Part shown: piece by piece, positions 1 through 12,118 of the stretch
Layout of the letters: every line of letters starts with the position of its first letter
How positions within the stretch are numbered: position 1 is the first letter of the stretch
Source of the DNA: Chalara sp. BL73
Taxonomy: Eukaryota > Ascomycota > Leotiomycetes > Helotiales
Assembly (NCBI GenBank): GCA_918026815.1
Contig: CAKJVC010000066.1
Coordinates: forward strand, 124,001-188,000
DNA: 64,000 nt
Reading direction: 5' to 3'
Notes under the pieces: model-generated
What the model saw: the letters and a program-made list of their open reading frames with translations, nothing else
What the model was told of the DNA's origin: nothing
The model's database searches: none
Made by a program: the position numbers and the translations under genes

Positions 1-447
1 AGCAAATAATACATCAAGGGTTGAGCGTCCGTCATTTAGGTCGACTGCAGACAGGTAACCGGTGTTGATGCTGACGCATGTGTGCTTTGGTGCATCCATA
101 CCATACTGAAGAGGCCCAAGGCTCTTGGGGTGGTGGCGTTGCAAGCGGCCCTATTCGGGTTCTAATCTTTCAGGTCTAGATCTTGGAGCATGTCGCCTCG
201 CCTCGCATCATCAAAAAAGCATCATCAATCCCACCAAGGAGCAAAGGGTAATAAGTTGAGGAATGCTGCACACTATTAATATCAGACGGAAACATGAGCA
301 CGCGATGAGCAGCGGTCGTGGGTGGGATGTTTTACGAACTGTATACGTGCGTGGGTGTGTGTGTGTTTGGTATATGTAGCTGTGTGCATCCAAGACGCCG
401 TTCATCATCATTATCATTACTGACCAACCAACACAAGAACAAGCTTT

Positions 448-465
448 GCTGCTGCTGCTGCTGCT
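448..465. repeat. (GCT)6 trinucleotide microsatellite
   Basis: Six perfect GCT units followed by degenerate ACT/ATT triplets, in non-coding DNA upstream of the F-box gene. Confidence 0.9.
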
Positions 466-547
466 ACTATTATTGCCTCATTCCCTCTCACTAATTACTG
501 TACCAACCCCAACCTAATCTCATGGGCATAGCGGCGGCGACAGCGAC

Positions 548-570
548 GACAACGACAACGACAACGACAA
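548..570. repeat. (GACAAC)n microsatellite
   Basis: Nearly four perfect GACAAC units preceded by CGACAG/CGACGA variants. Non-coding. Confidence 0.85.
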
Positions 571-884
571 TCCTGATTATTGGGCGCTGGGAGGGGACAT
601 GGTAGATGAAAATGTTACCTCTCTGATCTTGGCTTCCCCGTCTCCTCGGCCTCATTATTTAAGTTTGACCCTTTTTGCAACAGCCGGTATTGCTTTTAAT
701 TCGTCCACCGTCTTTCTTGACGGCTAAATCGCCCTTCCCCCACTAAAGTCCACATTACCTCCAGAGAACCGCCGAGACCAATCATTCGCCCTCTTTTTCA
801 TCCAGCAGCCCCAGCCGGATCTCCCAAAACCCCAAACCTCACTACACTACACTAGATTGTACGGCTACGGTACAGTACCAGTAC

Positions 885-910
885 ATCTCTCTCTCTCTCT
901 CTCACTCTCT
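885..910. repeat. CT-rich microsatellite in the likely leader/core promoter
   Basis: A run of CT dinucleotides, briefly broken by CAC. CT-rich tracts near transcription starts are common in filamentous fungal promoters, so this may mark the core promoter of the F-box gene at 1349. Confidence 0.7.
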
Positions 911-1348
911 CATCTGCCACCCCACGGCCTGGACGGAAAAGCCTCTTGAACAACAAAAACCAGAGAATCGTCCTCTTCCCCATTCCCATCAGCTGCTGCC
1001 AGAGCACCGCCCGTCCCGACATTCCTCCCTCCGGTACCACTCCCGCGATCCCTTCAGGTCTTCGCTTCCCCTCCCATTACATTGCGACCTTACCTACCAC
1101 ACTGGTTCTATCTTGTTGGCACGCCGCCGCTGTCTTCGGACGATATTCGTGCCTGGGAGTCTCTTCGAGCCACACGATGCGCAAGCATCGATCCTGTGAC
1201 GGCCATTCACTACCATCTGCGCGACCAGCGCGATACTGACGACCCGCCTGCAAAGAGCGTCGTCCCCCTTCCGTTCTGATATGCGCTATCAATTACACCC
1301 TATCTCGATTCTGCGACCGGATGGGATAATTCCCAAACGGGGAACACC

Positions 1349-3088
1349 ATGGATCCTCTCCACATCACTGAGTTCGCCTCACCACGATACTATGATAAAT
1401 TAAACCAAGTGAGTGAGACTGCCAAAAATGGCAGTCCTTCATCAGAACCGGCGGGGTCGACGTCGGCATCAACTTCTATTCAAGCGCATACGATAGGGCA
1501 GCAGACATTCACTCTTCCTATCAATTTACGACACCCAGAAATCCACCCTGGCCTTGTTCCTCTAAAGTCAGCGGAACAAAAGAAACGATCGATTGGACAT
1601 AATGATGATTATTCATCTACACAGACTCAACGTCGACCCAAATTCTTTGGGTCCAAAGGGACATTACATACCAAGTTTACACTTGTCAAGAAAGCACCAA
1701 CAGTGTCGACACTTGTTGAACACCACGAGCATGTTGTGGCCGCAGAGGGTAGGGTTTATGAGAGGTACATATCATATTCGTGTCCCCCAAAATTCCATGG
1801 ATCGTATTAACCCATATATAGGCTTCCTCTGAGTGAGCTGTTTCTCTCCCTTCCGAACGAACTTCAGGAACATATTATCGCTCCACTTCCAATTCATGAC
1901 ATCTTGAATTTACGACTCGTGTCCAAGTCATTCCACACTTTGGTAACACTTAATGAACATGGAATTGCGCGATATCACGTTGCTCATACCCTTCCCTCAT
2001 ACGCTTTGCGGTTGTACCCGCAACCCAATCCAGCTGATATCAACCTTCACTATGTTTGTGGGATCTGGCACCGACTCCATGTCGCCTCGAAACTCTCAAT
2101 CATGATCGCCCGGCAAACAGTTAGAGAGATTTTCCTTAAGACAACGGAAGCACAACTGCTCGAGTTTGAGCCTCAACATAGGCGGATGCGTCAACGACTC
2201 ATGCCTATTGTCTTCACACTATTTCATTTCTTCGAAACTTATCGGGCCCTCCATGTACGGCATCTCGCTGAGCATGGAGCTCCGCTTAATCACCAAGCCT
2301 TTACATATAATCCTATCGAGTGCCAGGTCATGGAGATGTACGATGACCAAACACTTCTCAAAGTCCATCAAGCTTGGGCTGTCGTAATATCTTCATTCTC
2401 TCGACGATTACGACCACCATCCTATATCGGCCAGGTAGAAAGGGCCATCAAGGGTTACTTGAAAGACAGGCCACCGGACGAAGTGTACACCACCATCCTC
2501 GCGGTTGGGGGCTTGCGTCAAGCACAGAGATTCTGGGAAACGAAAGGTTACAATGCAAGACGGGACGCTGTGGACACGTGGTATGGATTCATCACACGAT
2601 GTCTAACTCCAGTCGAACCAGTAACCGTCCTCAAATCAAAGATGTCTCGGCTGCATATTGGAAGGAGAAAGAAGGAAGTTTCCTTGCCGGCAGCTGAGGC
2701 AGTGACCTCCGAAAGCGCGGGACATGATGCAGGAGGTTGTAAGGAATGGTTTTGTGTAAAACCAGCCTGTCAGGCCGCTCGACGAAGGCATTCGACCGAC
2801 AACTTGGTTTTCCATAGCAGCTTAGCAGCTGGACCACCAATGAGCCCGTTATCGCCGGCGCACCTGCAGCTCCTGCTTCCAGATCTTCAACACCTGTCCA
2901 ATATTTGGATCCACACAGCCGAGGCTTTGATATTAGAGAGGAAGATAGTGGCACGGCCCCAAGAAATTAAGAAGAATGCGGCAGTTTTTCTGGAACTGAT
3001 CAAGGATGACGGAGTGAATGATTTGGAGGAGTGGTCATCAGGTATTCCTCGCACTGCACATACAGAAGAACAGCAAGATGATCTATGA
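1349..3088 (+). CDS. F-box domain protein
   Basis: Predicted 560-residue protein, probably a substrate-recognition subunit of an SCF ubiquitin ligase. Exons are 1349-1764 and 1822-3088. The 57-base intron has donor GTACAT, a TATTAAC branch-like site and acceptor ATATAG, and joining restores the frame exactly. The F-box starts right after the splice (about residues 145-185: LFLSLPNELQEHIIAPLP, then a leucine/valine-rich helix ending LRLVSKSFHTLV). The first 138 residues are Ser/Thr-rich and look disordered. The remainder is helical, with no WD40, LRR or kelch repeats that I can recognise, so the substrate is unknown. The ATG at 1349 is the first in frame. The next gene lies about 950 bases downstream. 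Confidence 0.85.
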
Positions 3089-4045
3089 ACTTTGGGTGGT
3101 GGCGTTTCAGACTAGGAGAATGCATTGTACGGCGTTTTGAGCGAAGTTTACTGTATGGCGGAATCATCAGATTGGCGTTTGGAAATACGGGCATATGGGT
3201 ATAGATATCATACAAATCCTGAGGGATTTATGGGCAAGATTTCGGATTCGAAAAATATACCAACAGTATGCAAGGATGGCTTCCTCTAATGTTTCTTTTT
3301 TAAGCTCATGCAATGTCGTGAGCCCTTTATTACTTAATTGATATCTGGCACCCTTTTGTTCGTAGGTAACCATGAGTTATCTCTGAAACTATCTAGGTAT
3401 CTCTGTAGACTCGTGCATTACATTTTCCTCTCCGTATATAGAAGCCAGAAGACCCTCTAGCATATTGAGCTGTTTCGATTGTGGGAGACGAGTTTGGTCT
3501 CCCAACAGAGATTGTGGATGGGATTAGGAACTCCAGAAATGCCTGGATCATGTGATGGTCAATTTGATGAGCACCCGTATCATTCATGTGAACCTAAGCA
3601 GGTGGAGGCGTTTTGTCACAGTTAAATATCTTGCAAAATTATAATGTAACGATTCAAGTTTGCAGCTCCTCCTCAGCCCTACTAAAGGTCGGGGATCATA
3701 AACAGGAAAGGTGATTATTCTTTGCAGTCATTAGCGCCTGCCTGAACATTGATACTTTCTTCAAAGAGAAAAGTTTGGCAAGAGACTCTAAGTAAGACTG
3801 CATTATTCAATTGAGGGGGAAAAAAGGCAGATTCTGAAGAAGCGAAGAAGATTTTATGTCCGGCACAAGCGCGTCCTGCCGCGCTAAGCTATTTTAGACG
3901 CCATACGGGTCGGCGTGCCTGGATCAAATAATTTGGCGCGAGCTTGAGGTTGATGGAATGATATTTACACCTGCATAGCTTGAAAGCCTTTCACGTCCCA
4001 TCCGTGAATTGCTCTTGAGAGCTTATTGTTATACTACACTACATC
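3089..4045. other. Intergenic: 3' end of F-box gene and Nup84 promoter
   Basis: No gene supported. The short ORFs are interrupted and unlike known proteins. Only a modestly GC-rich stretch at about 3860-3930 stands out. Confidence 0.5.
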
Positions 4046-7000
4046 ATGGCGCCGTTAACGCGAAACGCGCTGGCGCCACCACGTTCAGATCTGCTTTCCC
4101 AGGTAAATTCAGCTTCGGCTTTCACTCGCCCTGGAAGCCAGAGCTAACAATTGTCCGCAGAACTCTCGACAAGCTAGCTGGCAGTTTGTAGGCGTATGTA
4201 TGCCATCACCATGGCTTCAAAGTAGGATGTTAACAAGATCCATAGTCAGACATGGGATCCGAACGGGAGGTTTCAGAAGAGCCTACCTCGTCCTATGACG
4301 AGGGAGAGGCGCAAGACTACGCATCTGACGAAGAGGGTAGGTAAAGCTCAGACATGGTTTTGCAAACTTGCGCAAAAAAAGGGTTGCTAATAGGAACGTC
4401 CTAGAATATGACGATAATTCACCGGAAACACCTGAAGAGCGGGACGACATCTTGCACCCCCTCCGCGAAGCTGCGAACAGAGTTGGTCGGGAGGTGGAGC
4501 GATTTGCAGAGAGCTTAGATGAGTTTAATCCTCTGAGAGCGGTGCAAAATGAAAGACATCAACGAGCGACTGAACTCATCAAACGTTACCACGGCGTTGC
4601 GACCGATACCCTCAAAACTCTTCATGCGCGACACGGTAGGGGAAAACAACAGAAGAATAAACACAGACGTAAGGCTTTTGAGGAAGACGATGAAATGGAT
4701 ATAGAGGATCCCGATACAGCCTATAGCGAAGCTCAAACTACTCTGGATGATCTCGAGCGATGGGAAGCCGAAGAACGCACATGGGACTTAATGGGCCGGC
4801 TCGCCAAACTTCGATTTCCATCTCCTGATAGCTCTCTAAATGATCAGGATGAGTTATCTCCCGTCCACAGGTTTTCGTCCGAGAAAGACACGTGGGCGGA
4901 TTTTCTTGAGTCTGATGGCTTAGCACTAGAGCGCCAGACTGTGCTGCAATGGTTGAAAACTACGGCAGATGTGTCTGGCGATGATATTCACGAGATGGTA
5001 CAAGACCTGCAACAAAAGGCTGATCGGGGTGACAATGTAGCCCATGGATGGATCTACACGAGAGCAGCTATCAAGAAAGTAAAACAAAGCCACCGTTGGC
5101 CTGGACCTTTGGAACCCAGCTCTGAGGTTGCGGAGGCATTGAGGACTAGCAACGGGACAGTACAGTTAATTACACAGCTAGACCCTGACGCAATGACTCG
5201 GCAGAAGTTGCAGCTGGAGCATTCTGATGAATCATTTGCTCGTTCAATCTCATTAGGATGCTACGAGATGCTACGCCGAGGGCGGAGTCTAGAAGAGATC
5301 AAAGACTTTTGCTCATTGCGATCCGAAGTATGGAGGGCAGTGAGCATGTCAGGTTTTCCGGAGGAGAAGAACCGGGACGAAGATGAGTCTGTGAATCCAG
5401 TGGCCACCGCACTTTGGAGGCGGATGTGTTTTGCTCTTGCCCGTAATGGAGGTATCGACGAATTTGAACGAGCCACTTACGGAATACTCAGCGGCGACAT
5501 CTCGAGTGTAGAGCCTGTATGTAAATCATGGGATGATTTTGTATTTGCGCACTATAACGCTCTACTTCGGACACAGTATGACAAGTATCTTCAAAGTCTC
5601 TATTCTGGATCAGCATTCACCAAGAACTTTACTATATTTGAGAATTTCGACGCTGTACAATTTCATGGAAACCCGCAAAGTGCTGGCCAGAGGCTTATTG
5701 AGAATCTTAAGTTAGATCCCAGAACAGCGAATGAATCTACGGAACCGCTGAAAATGATCCAAGGGGTTTTGATTGCAAACCAGGTTGAACATTTTGTATA
5801 TCATCAAGGATTGGCACTTTCAAAGTTCGCGAATGCTCGAGGTGCTTCGAAACTTATCCCAGCTACAGATGAGCAGCCGGAAAATGAGAGTATCAATAAG
5901 TATATCACCATGGATGACCACGATAGCTTGAGGGTTCTTACTCATATGCTAATTATCTTTACCGCCCTTGGATTAAAACTTGGCGGACCTCACCGTCGTA
6001 CCGTCATCGAGAATATCATTGTTGCATACATTAATTTCCTTAGACTTGCTGGCAAAGAAGAACTGATACCCCTCTACTGCTCGCAACTTACAGGAAACCG
6101 GAGATATGCGACTTTGAGCAGGAGCCTAATCGATGTTGTCAATCCTGAGCAGCGAGTAACCCAAATCAAACTCATCAAGAACCTGGGCTTAGATGCCCAA
6201 GAATTTGTCAGCTACCAATCACGATATCTTCTCCTGGATTTTCCAGACACCGTAGAAGGATATCCTGCCACCTCTGGTTTGAAAGTGACAGAGGCTGATC
6301 CTCGGTCAGACGGAAGTGGGCGAAGAATTATACCAGACTTCTTTGGCCCAGATCCGGATCGCATTGAGAGAAACGATATGTTACTAATTCGAAGCTTGGA
6401 GTGGTATTTGCTTGTTGAGGGAATGTGGGCCGATACCTTTACGTTTGGTACCATGATATATATGAGATTCTATAGTAGGTGTACGTATCTTCATTGACAG
6501 GCTCCCACTAATCATATGCAGAACACATGCATCTGAATGCGGCGCGAAAGCTGGCGAAGAGAGTTCGGGCGGATACAATCGCGAAGAGCAAGACCCGCAT
6601 CCTCTTAGACGAAAATCTCGATTTCGAAGGTTTAGAATTGTATGGCGAAGACGAAGACCTAACTGAGGTTCTCAACGGAGCATCAAATGAAAGCAAGCAG
6701 CTAACTAAACATCTTTTGGCCGAAGCAAAGAGTTTTAGGGAGCTAGAAGCGTTAATTCTTGCTCTGGACGGCTTGGAAACTGTTGCCAGCTACGCTGAGT
6801 TGATTGAGGAGTGAGCATAGACGACATGTCGTCATCGGATTTCTAGCTAACATATTGAAATAGCAACACCACCGAAATGCCTAAAGACTGGAGACAGGGA
6901 TTGGCTAGCATCCTCATACCTGCTAAAGAGGCCGTACAGCCATTACTCCATGGATGGCTACTTACTAGCCAAGAAGGTAGGATGCCAGTTACAGTTCACA

Positions 7001-7356
7001 AGTTACTTTATTGACACAAAGATACAGATGTACCAGAATTCCTGCAATTAAGAGAAGCTTACCTACCCGAAACCATCTTGGCCTACGTTCTGGCGTTGCA
7101 ACTTGGTGGTAGAACCTTGACTAGAGACCTCTTGATGGAATCTATGGAATTATCAACCTTAATCGCAGACGAAGACTCTGATCTGCTTGCTCTTTTTGTT
7201 AAACTGAAACGACTTCCAGAATTGGTTGATGTTTTGACAATTGCGAGCAAAGCTCTTCTGATCACCAATGCAGGCCAGAAGAAGCAAACGGGGTCAAAGG
7301 GTAAAAAGCTCAGACAGAGAGGATGGACTCCAGATGTTTGGAGTGTTAAGCCATGA
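4046..7356 (+). CDS. NUP84: Nuclear pore protein Nup84/Nup107 family
   Basis: Scaffold nucleoporin of the Y-shaped Nup84/Nup107-160 complex. Predicted length is 998 residues from seven exons: 4046-4102, 4161-4193, 4246-4340, 4394-6474, 6522-6810, 6864-6976 and 7028-7356. All six introns are GT-AG, 47-58 bases, and the phases close. The start is MAPLTRNALAPP. The first three exons encode an acidic, disordered tail. From about residue 70 the protein is all-helical, as in Nup107 proteins, and ends in the conserved helical C-terminal region (RFYKHMHLNAARKLAKRV). I see no FG repeats, consistent with a scaffold role. The second intron uses donor 4194 and acceptor 4245 because only that pair keeps the frame and has a TTAAC branch site. 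The three small 5' exons are less certain than the rest. Confidence 0.85.
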
Positions 7357-7814
7357 TTGCTTCCTTGGAGATAGCAATGAATGTATATTGTGATATGCCC
7401 GGAAGCTGAGATGAGCAATTCACTGCCTATTCGACGGTTTCTTCAAGTTCCTAAGCTACAATAGATAGCAAAATAAGCTTGTGTTACCCAGCTCCACATA
7501 GATGTTTATAAATAGATGGCCCTCAGTGTTTGATTGAGACTTTAGTAAAGTTAAAAACGTATTCATTCTCTTAAACCAAGAATACAAATCTCGTATCACG
7601 TTCAAGTTTCGAAAAGCCATTCCAACAATGTTTTTATATATTGATATGTTCATGATATTGACGCTGACCCCGGCGAGACGCACCCAGCCACCAGATGTCA
7701 CTGTGACGAATTCTAACTGGCTCCAGCAAGATTAAGCGGAACGGTCTGGCTGTCGCAACCTGACTTTATACCCCAAAATAACAACAGATCGAATATGAAC
7801 CTCACCTTTGTATC
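7357..7814. other. Intergenic spacer, nothing identified
   Basis: AT-rich spacer between the Nup84 stop codon and the next ATG. It probably holds the Nup84 terminator and the promoter of the AT-hook gene. The minus-strand ORF at 7456-7701 has no recognisable features. Confidence 0.5.
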
Positions 7815-10800
7815 ATGGCAAATGCCTCTGGGGGAAGAGCATCCATTGTAACCGCAGGTAGCTCTTCGTTTGGGCAGTATCGGTTGACACAGTTCGCGGG
7901 CCCAAACGCCAACGACGCGACCGAGCACCTGGTGTCGAGCCACCACCGGGACACACCTCAAATGGCACAATCGTCTCGCCCATCATCGGGCCAAAATATC
8001 GATCGAACGCCTTCAATAGCACCTGCGAGATCTGCGCCGCAAGATCTAAACCAGGTGGAGAGCTCGCCTGGTTTTGGCACCCTGGAGCTTGTTGAGGTTG
8101 CTACAAATCCAGTCCTCGAGGGAGTCCTCGGTCCTAACAAAGACGGACGTGTGAGGAACCCGGTGCCTAGCAAATTAAAGGGCAAGACCGACAATAAGCA
8201 AGGCAATTTTGGGGTCATGCACATGGGCATGTCGCCCGGGAAGACCAAGGACATATCAGGCAAGGACATCGCTTCAGAACGAGACGCGGCAGCTAGGAGA
8301 ACAAGTGAGAACACAGCTTCACGAGCTAAAGCTGCGCAGCAGGAAAAGTATGCACCTCCAAAAAGGAGGGGTTTAGAGGCAATGGATAACCGTGGATCGC
8401 CATTTGGGGACCCAAGGAGTCAGCGTCCTAGCCGGCCGTTGGCTCCAGATGAGACGAAATTTGAGCAAGCACGCCTACTCACTTTACTCAGAAGCATTAA
8501 TCCTGTTACAGTGGTTGATCAAATCTGCAAGGCACTGGCATATTTTGGTGGAATACCAGGAGCTCCCCCACCTGAAGATGGGATCTTTCCGGAGAGCGCA
8601 AACACAAGGGAAACAGGGGCATTATTTGTTGGGTGGATCGCAGAGATATTTCCTGATCTTTCAAGCCCGGAAGTACCTAAGATGCAGGCTCCCCCAGCTA
8701 AGAAAGCAAAAGGTCGGCCCAGTAAGGTGGAGCCTAATGCCACATCCACAAATGAAGCTCCAAACCCGAGGAATGGATATGGATATGGCCAGGCAGTTGG
8801 TGCACCAACCTGGGGACTGCCACAATCTCTAGCTCTTGTAAACACCCCAGATGTTAGCCTTGCGGTCAATTCTGCCATTCCACAAAATGTACAACCCGTA
8901 CAACGTCCTGCTACACCACCGAAGAACCACCACCCAGAAGATAATGGAGGTATGTCTACCGGGAAGAGAGGGCGTGGAAGACCAAAAGGATCGAGGAATA
9001 AGGGCGGGAAAGATAATCCTACGAGCGCTAATGAAGAGGCCGGTTATGGTATCATGGGAGGACCGCATCAAGCTACATCACTGGAGCAACAGCAATCATC
9101 GCCCGTGTTAGAGAAGAATAGTCAGTCAGAGACAGTTGCATATACGTCGATGGAACGACCAGCTCCAAACGCCTCTCAAAATATAACACAGGGTTATCCA
9201 GCGCAGCCGTGGCAGACCAACAACCAATCCAAAACTCAAGCAGAACAGGAATGGCAAATAAATAATCAGAAAAAGATATTGGATCCGCAAGTCAGAGCTG
9301 CTGTTGCACCTATGGGGGATGAGCTTAGCCCAGAAGAACAAGCTGTTCTACGGGCATTTAGAGCCCCGGATGTAGCTCAAGCTAGTCCAGTCCCCACCGC
9401 TGTCGCGGCTCCTGGAAAGACAGCACAAGCGGGGGGTGTCAAGAGAAAGCGAGGGCCTAACAAGCCTAAGGTCAATACAGTACCATCCACGGCGGTCCAG
9501 GCTCAACAAGGACAATCTAACAGTGGTATGACTCAACCAACCAATTCTATGGGACAAAATAACTATACAATGCTGCAAAATACAAATGCAACGGGACAGA
9601 ACACCAGCGCAATGAATCACGCAGCCGGCCAAAATAACTCTCTAAATCAGAGCTCTACCGCGATTTCAATGCCAAACAGTAATATTGGTGGTACGTTCAA
9701 AGAAACCGGCCAATGGGCTCCTGTGGATACCTCGACTTCTGCTGTACCAGCCACCAAGCGCCAGCGCCAGAGAAAGCCGAAAGTGACTGCGCCAGCCGGG
9801 ACTGAGTCTCCGTCGCTATCTTTAAACAATTCTCTTAGCAAACCATCTTCAGTCGGAGGCGCAACCCCGATCGTACAGCCAAGCACTATTCCGGATTCTA
9901 CGGTTACTTCATCACAACAGAGCATCCCAGTAACGCGCCCGCCTGCTGAAGGACTGGAAGCTCATTACGAGCGGTTCGCGAATCCTCCACAGCAAAGTGT
10001 TACTCAGCAAACTCTACCACAGCAGAATGGCCGTAGTCATACACCGTCAATTACACCACAACAACAGTTGCGCAACCAGCAGAAGACCGCGCCAGTTCCA
10101 CCTCAAACTCAACAACTGCATCAGTCGCCGGCACAACAGTCGACTTCATTGCAGCAACAACATCAGCATCAGATGCAGCAGCAAAAGTCTCAACAGGGCA
10201 GCCAACGCGAGGACCAGAAGGCGGCCCAAGGCACAACCTCAAGATCTTCTTCATCGTCTGGGTTCTATAGTCAACGTAATCAGACGAATAATACCTATAG
10301 TCAGCAATATCCAACTCATCAGCCCGCACAGCTTTATGGACATCAACCCTCTCTGAGTCAAGGATCCTTGACCCAATCACCGCAAATGAATAGCGGCAAC
10401 AGCTACAGGACTGCTAGTACCCATACACTAGGTCAAGGTTCTCAATTTTCCCAACCAGAAAACACTTACAGGACAGCAAGTCCGCATACGGCGGCGCAGG
10501 CCTCGCCAGCTTATACTCAGCCAGACACAAGTAATTATAGGACCTCGAGTTCCAATACCCTGGCACAATCATCTTCTGCATATTCAGAAAATTCCTACAG
10601 AACACCGAGTACACACTCTCTTGTACAACCAACAACAAGTTATACACGCCCAACAACACAAACTCAGTCTACGAATCAGGGTCACTACAACAATTTTGCA
10701 GACAACCCATACGTTGATCTGCCGACCCTCGAGTCGTTAGGGCACGGCGGGACTTCCAATAGTGCTAGTGTTGGCATGGGCACTGGAAGTTATGGACAAG

Positions 10801-11021
10801 GCATTGGGCTAGGCAATACATCTTCTTCTCGGTCTGGGAGCAATAGTCTTTATGGCACGACCTCAAGCACTAACAGCGTTTTCGACACGGGAACAAATGA
10901 TATACTTCGAGCGGCACCCCGTACATCAGGGGGCAGTAATGCGTACGGCGTCGGCTCTACAATGAACAACTTCAATCTCCAGCAGGATCAAATGATGAGG
11001 AACTTGGGAGGGCGTCGATAA
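7815..11021 (+). CDS. AT-hook, Q/S/T-rich nuclear protein (unnamed family)
   Basis: Uninterrupted 1068-residue ORF from an ATG. Basic motifs typical of minor-groove binding are spaced along it: KKAKGRPSKVEPN (about residue 295), the canonical AT-hook KRGRGRPKGSRNKGG (about 383), KRKRGPNKPKVN (about 542) and KRQRQRKPK (about 648). One compact hydrophobic segment at about residues 218-275 (LLTLLRSINPVTVVDQICKA) looks like the only folded domain. From about 700 to 830 the chain is Q-rich. At about 860-950 there are four imperfect copies of a Y-R-T-x-S-x-x-T/S motif, and the end is G/S/N-rich. It is most likely a chromatin or transcription cofactor. I cannot assign it to a named complex. No intron is needed. 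Confidence 0.75.
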   Translation: MANASGGRASIVTAGSSSFGQYRLTQFAGPNANDATEHLVSSHHRDTPQMAQSSRPSSGQNIDRTPSIAPARSAPQDLNQVESSPGFGTLELVEVATNPVLEGVLGPNKDGRVRNPVPSKLKGKTDNKQGNFGVMHMGMSPGKTKDISGKDIASERDAAARRTSENTASRAKAAQQEKYAPPKRRGLEAMDNRGSPFGDPRSQRPSRPLAPDETKFEQARLLTLLRSINPVTVVDQICKALAYFGGIPGAPPPEDGIFPESANTRETGALFVGWIAEIFPDLSSPEVPKMQAPPAKKAKGRPSKVEPNATSTNEAPNPRNGYGYGQAVGAPTWGLPQSLALVNTPDVSLAVNSAIPQNVQPVQRPATPPKNHHPEDNGGMSTGKRGRGRPKGSRNKGGKDNPTSANEEAGYGIMGGPHQATSLEQQQSSPVLEKNSQSETVAYTSMERPAPNASQNITQGYPAQPWQTNNQSKTQAEQEWQINNQKKILDPQVRAAVAPMGDELSPEEQAVLRAFRAPDVAQASPVPTAVAAPGKTAQAGGVKRKRGPNKPKVNTVPSTAVQAQQGQSNSGMTQPTNSMGQNNYTMLQNTNATGQNTSAMNHAAGQNNSLNQSSTAISMPNSNIGGTFKETGQWAPVDTSTSAVPATKRQRQRKPKVTAPAGTESPSLSLNNSLSKPSSVGGATPIVQPSTIPDSTVTSSQQSIPVTRPPAEGLEAHYERFANPPQQSVTQQTLPQQNGRSHTPSITPQQQLRNQQKTAPVPPQTQQLHQSPAQQSTSLQQQHQHQMQQQKSQQGSQREDQKAAQGTTSRSSSSSGFYSQRNQTNNTYSQQYPTHQPAQLYGHQPSLSQGSLTQSPQMNSGNSYRTASTHTLGQGSQFSQPENTYRTASPHTAAQASPAYTQPDTSNYRTSSSNTLAQSSSAYSENSYRTPSTHSLVQPTTSYTRPTTQTQSTNQGHYNNFADNPYVDLPTLESLGHGGTSNSASVGMGTGSYGQGIGLGNTSSSRSGSNSLYGTTSSTNSVFDTGTNDILRAAPRTSGGSNAYGVGSTMNNFNLQQDQMMRNLGGRR
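10390..10655 (+). repeat. Four imperfect ~26-residue repeats within the AT-hook protein
   Basis: Inside the coding sequence, four successive segments contain NSYRTASTHTLGQ, NTYRTASPHTAAQ, NYRTSSSNTLAQ and NSYRTPSTHSLVQ, each followed by a Q/S/Y-rich spacer. The DNA copies have diverged, so this is an old in-frame duplication and not a microsatellite. Confidence 0.8.
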
Positions 11022-12118
11022 GCGAATTCTTACCTTTGCTTTGAATATCGGGCTTGGATCAGCATAGCGTGTGATATTGAGAGATACCACTTGGGAATTA
11101 CTGGCGCGACTTTGTTATTTCAAGATGACAGAATTGCTATACTACGACTTGCGTTTTCCGTTTCTTCGGTTTTCAAGACGGACTTGTAGTTATTAGCGAA
11201 GGGATATGTAATACTTTAGGACCCAGATATGGCATCTACGTATATACATGGCGTTCTTTTGGGTTGGGGGTCGGGGTTATCGAGGGTATTTCTCAATATA
11301 AAAGTCGATCGGATGGCGAACCCATGCGATCTCTACTATTCTTTCTTGTCATGCTACGAACAAAGACAAATTGGGCATGTACTGCTGCGTAGTACGGAAC
11401 TGGCAAGTGCCACCATATATCGAGGCAAAATGAAGAGGTTCCCCTTTCCTATACTTCTCTTACACACAAATATATATACAATCAAAGATGTTTGAAAGAG
11501 ATGGCCAAACAAAAGTACATATAGCAGTAAGGGTTCGCTAGTGGTCACGTGTTCGACCACCAGTCCATCGTTCTCAGGCTTATATATATATAGCAAAGGC
11601 AAACAAGATGCTTAGTTTTGTTCGTAGAAGTATTCTCTCTTGCAGTTTGCTTTACTTAACCCACCAAAACGTAGGTTTATTAACGTTTTGCTACAAAATG
11701 TTCTTTAATCAAAATTTAAGGTTTGCTAATGTGACTTTTACGTTAATTTGCATTATACTCTCGATTGTTTTTGGTGTTGCTATAATATTTTCAAGTAAAA
11801 AACTTTTGTTACCATTTACCGCTTGTTTAGGTTTTGGAAAGTTCCAATTAGGATTGAAAGACCCAACAATATAACGATGTATGAAACACTGACCATGCGA
11901 ATCGTACTCATAATACCTGAACATATCTTTCCAGATCCGACGGTTTACACCATGTTGGCACTATGTTAGAGGGGTGCTGTCGGTATCTCAGATCTACATA
12001 ACGTCCTGGATATCGGTCCACAGACCCTCCGCCGATACCTGACTTAACCTTAAGATATAAGAGTCAGCATTGATGTTCTTGATAAGCGGGAATAAACAAA
12101 GTTGGCCGATAGACTTAC
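11022..12118. other. Gene-poor region with an AT-rich island
   Basis: No intact gene. About 11600-11880 is distinctly AT-rich. It holds a hydrophobic ORF on the plus strand (11608-11874) and a coding-like ORF on the minus strand (11709-11924, beginning MFRYYEYDSHGQCFIHRY). Neither is recognisable. It may be the continuation of the decayed gene at 12119-12495 or old mobile DNA. The alternating TATATATA near 11580 is a simple repeat. Confidence 0.4.

Larger units (their letters stand above)
1..1348. other. 5' intergenic/leader region with simple repeats
   Basis: No convincing gene is seen. The ORFs here lack good codon structure and overlap each other in several frames. The stretch is probably promoter and long 5' leader of the F-box gene that starts at 1349. 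It carries a GT-rich patch near 340-365, a GCT run, a GACAAC run and a CT run, listed separately. The left neighbour lies outside the window. Confidence 0.6.

Noticed and set aside
946..1292. Overlapping ORFs of 65-97 codons before the F-box gene
   Set aside because: Present in several frames and both strands at once, low family resemblance, and within the probable leader of the next gene.
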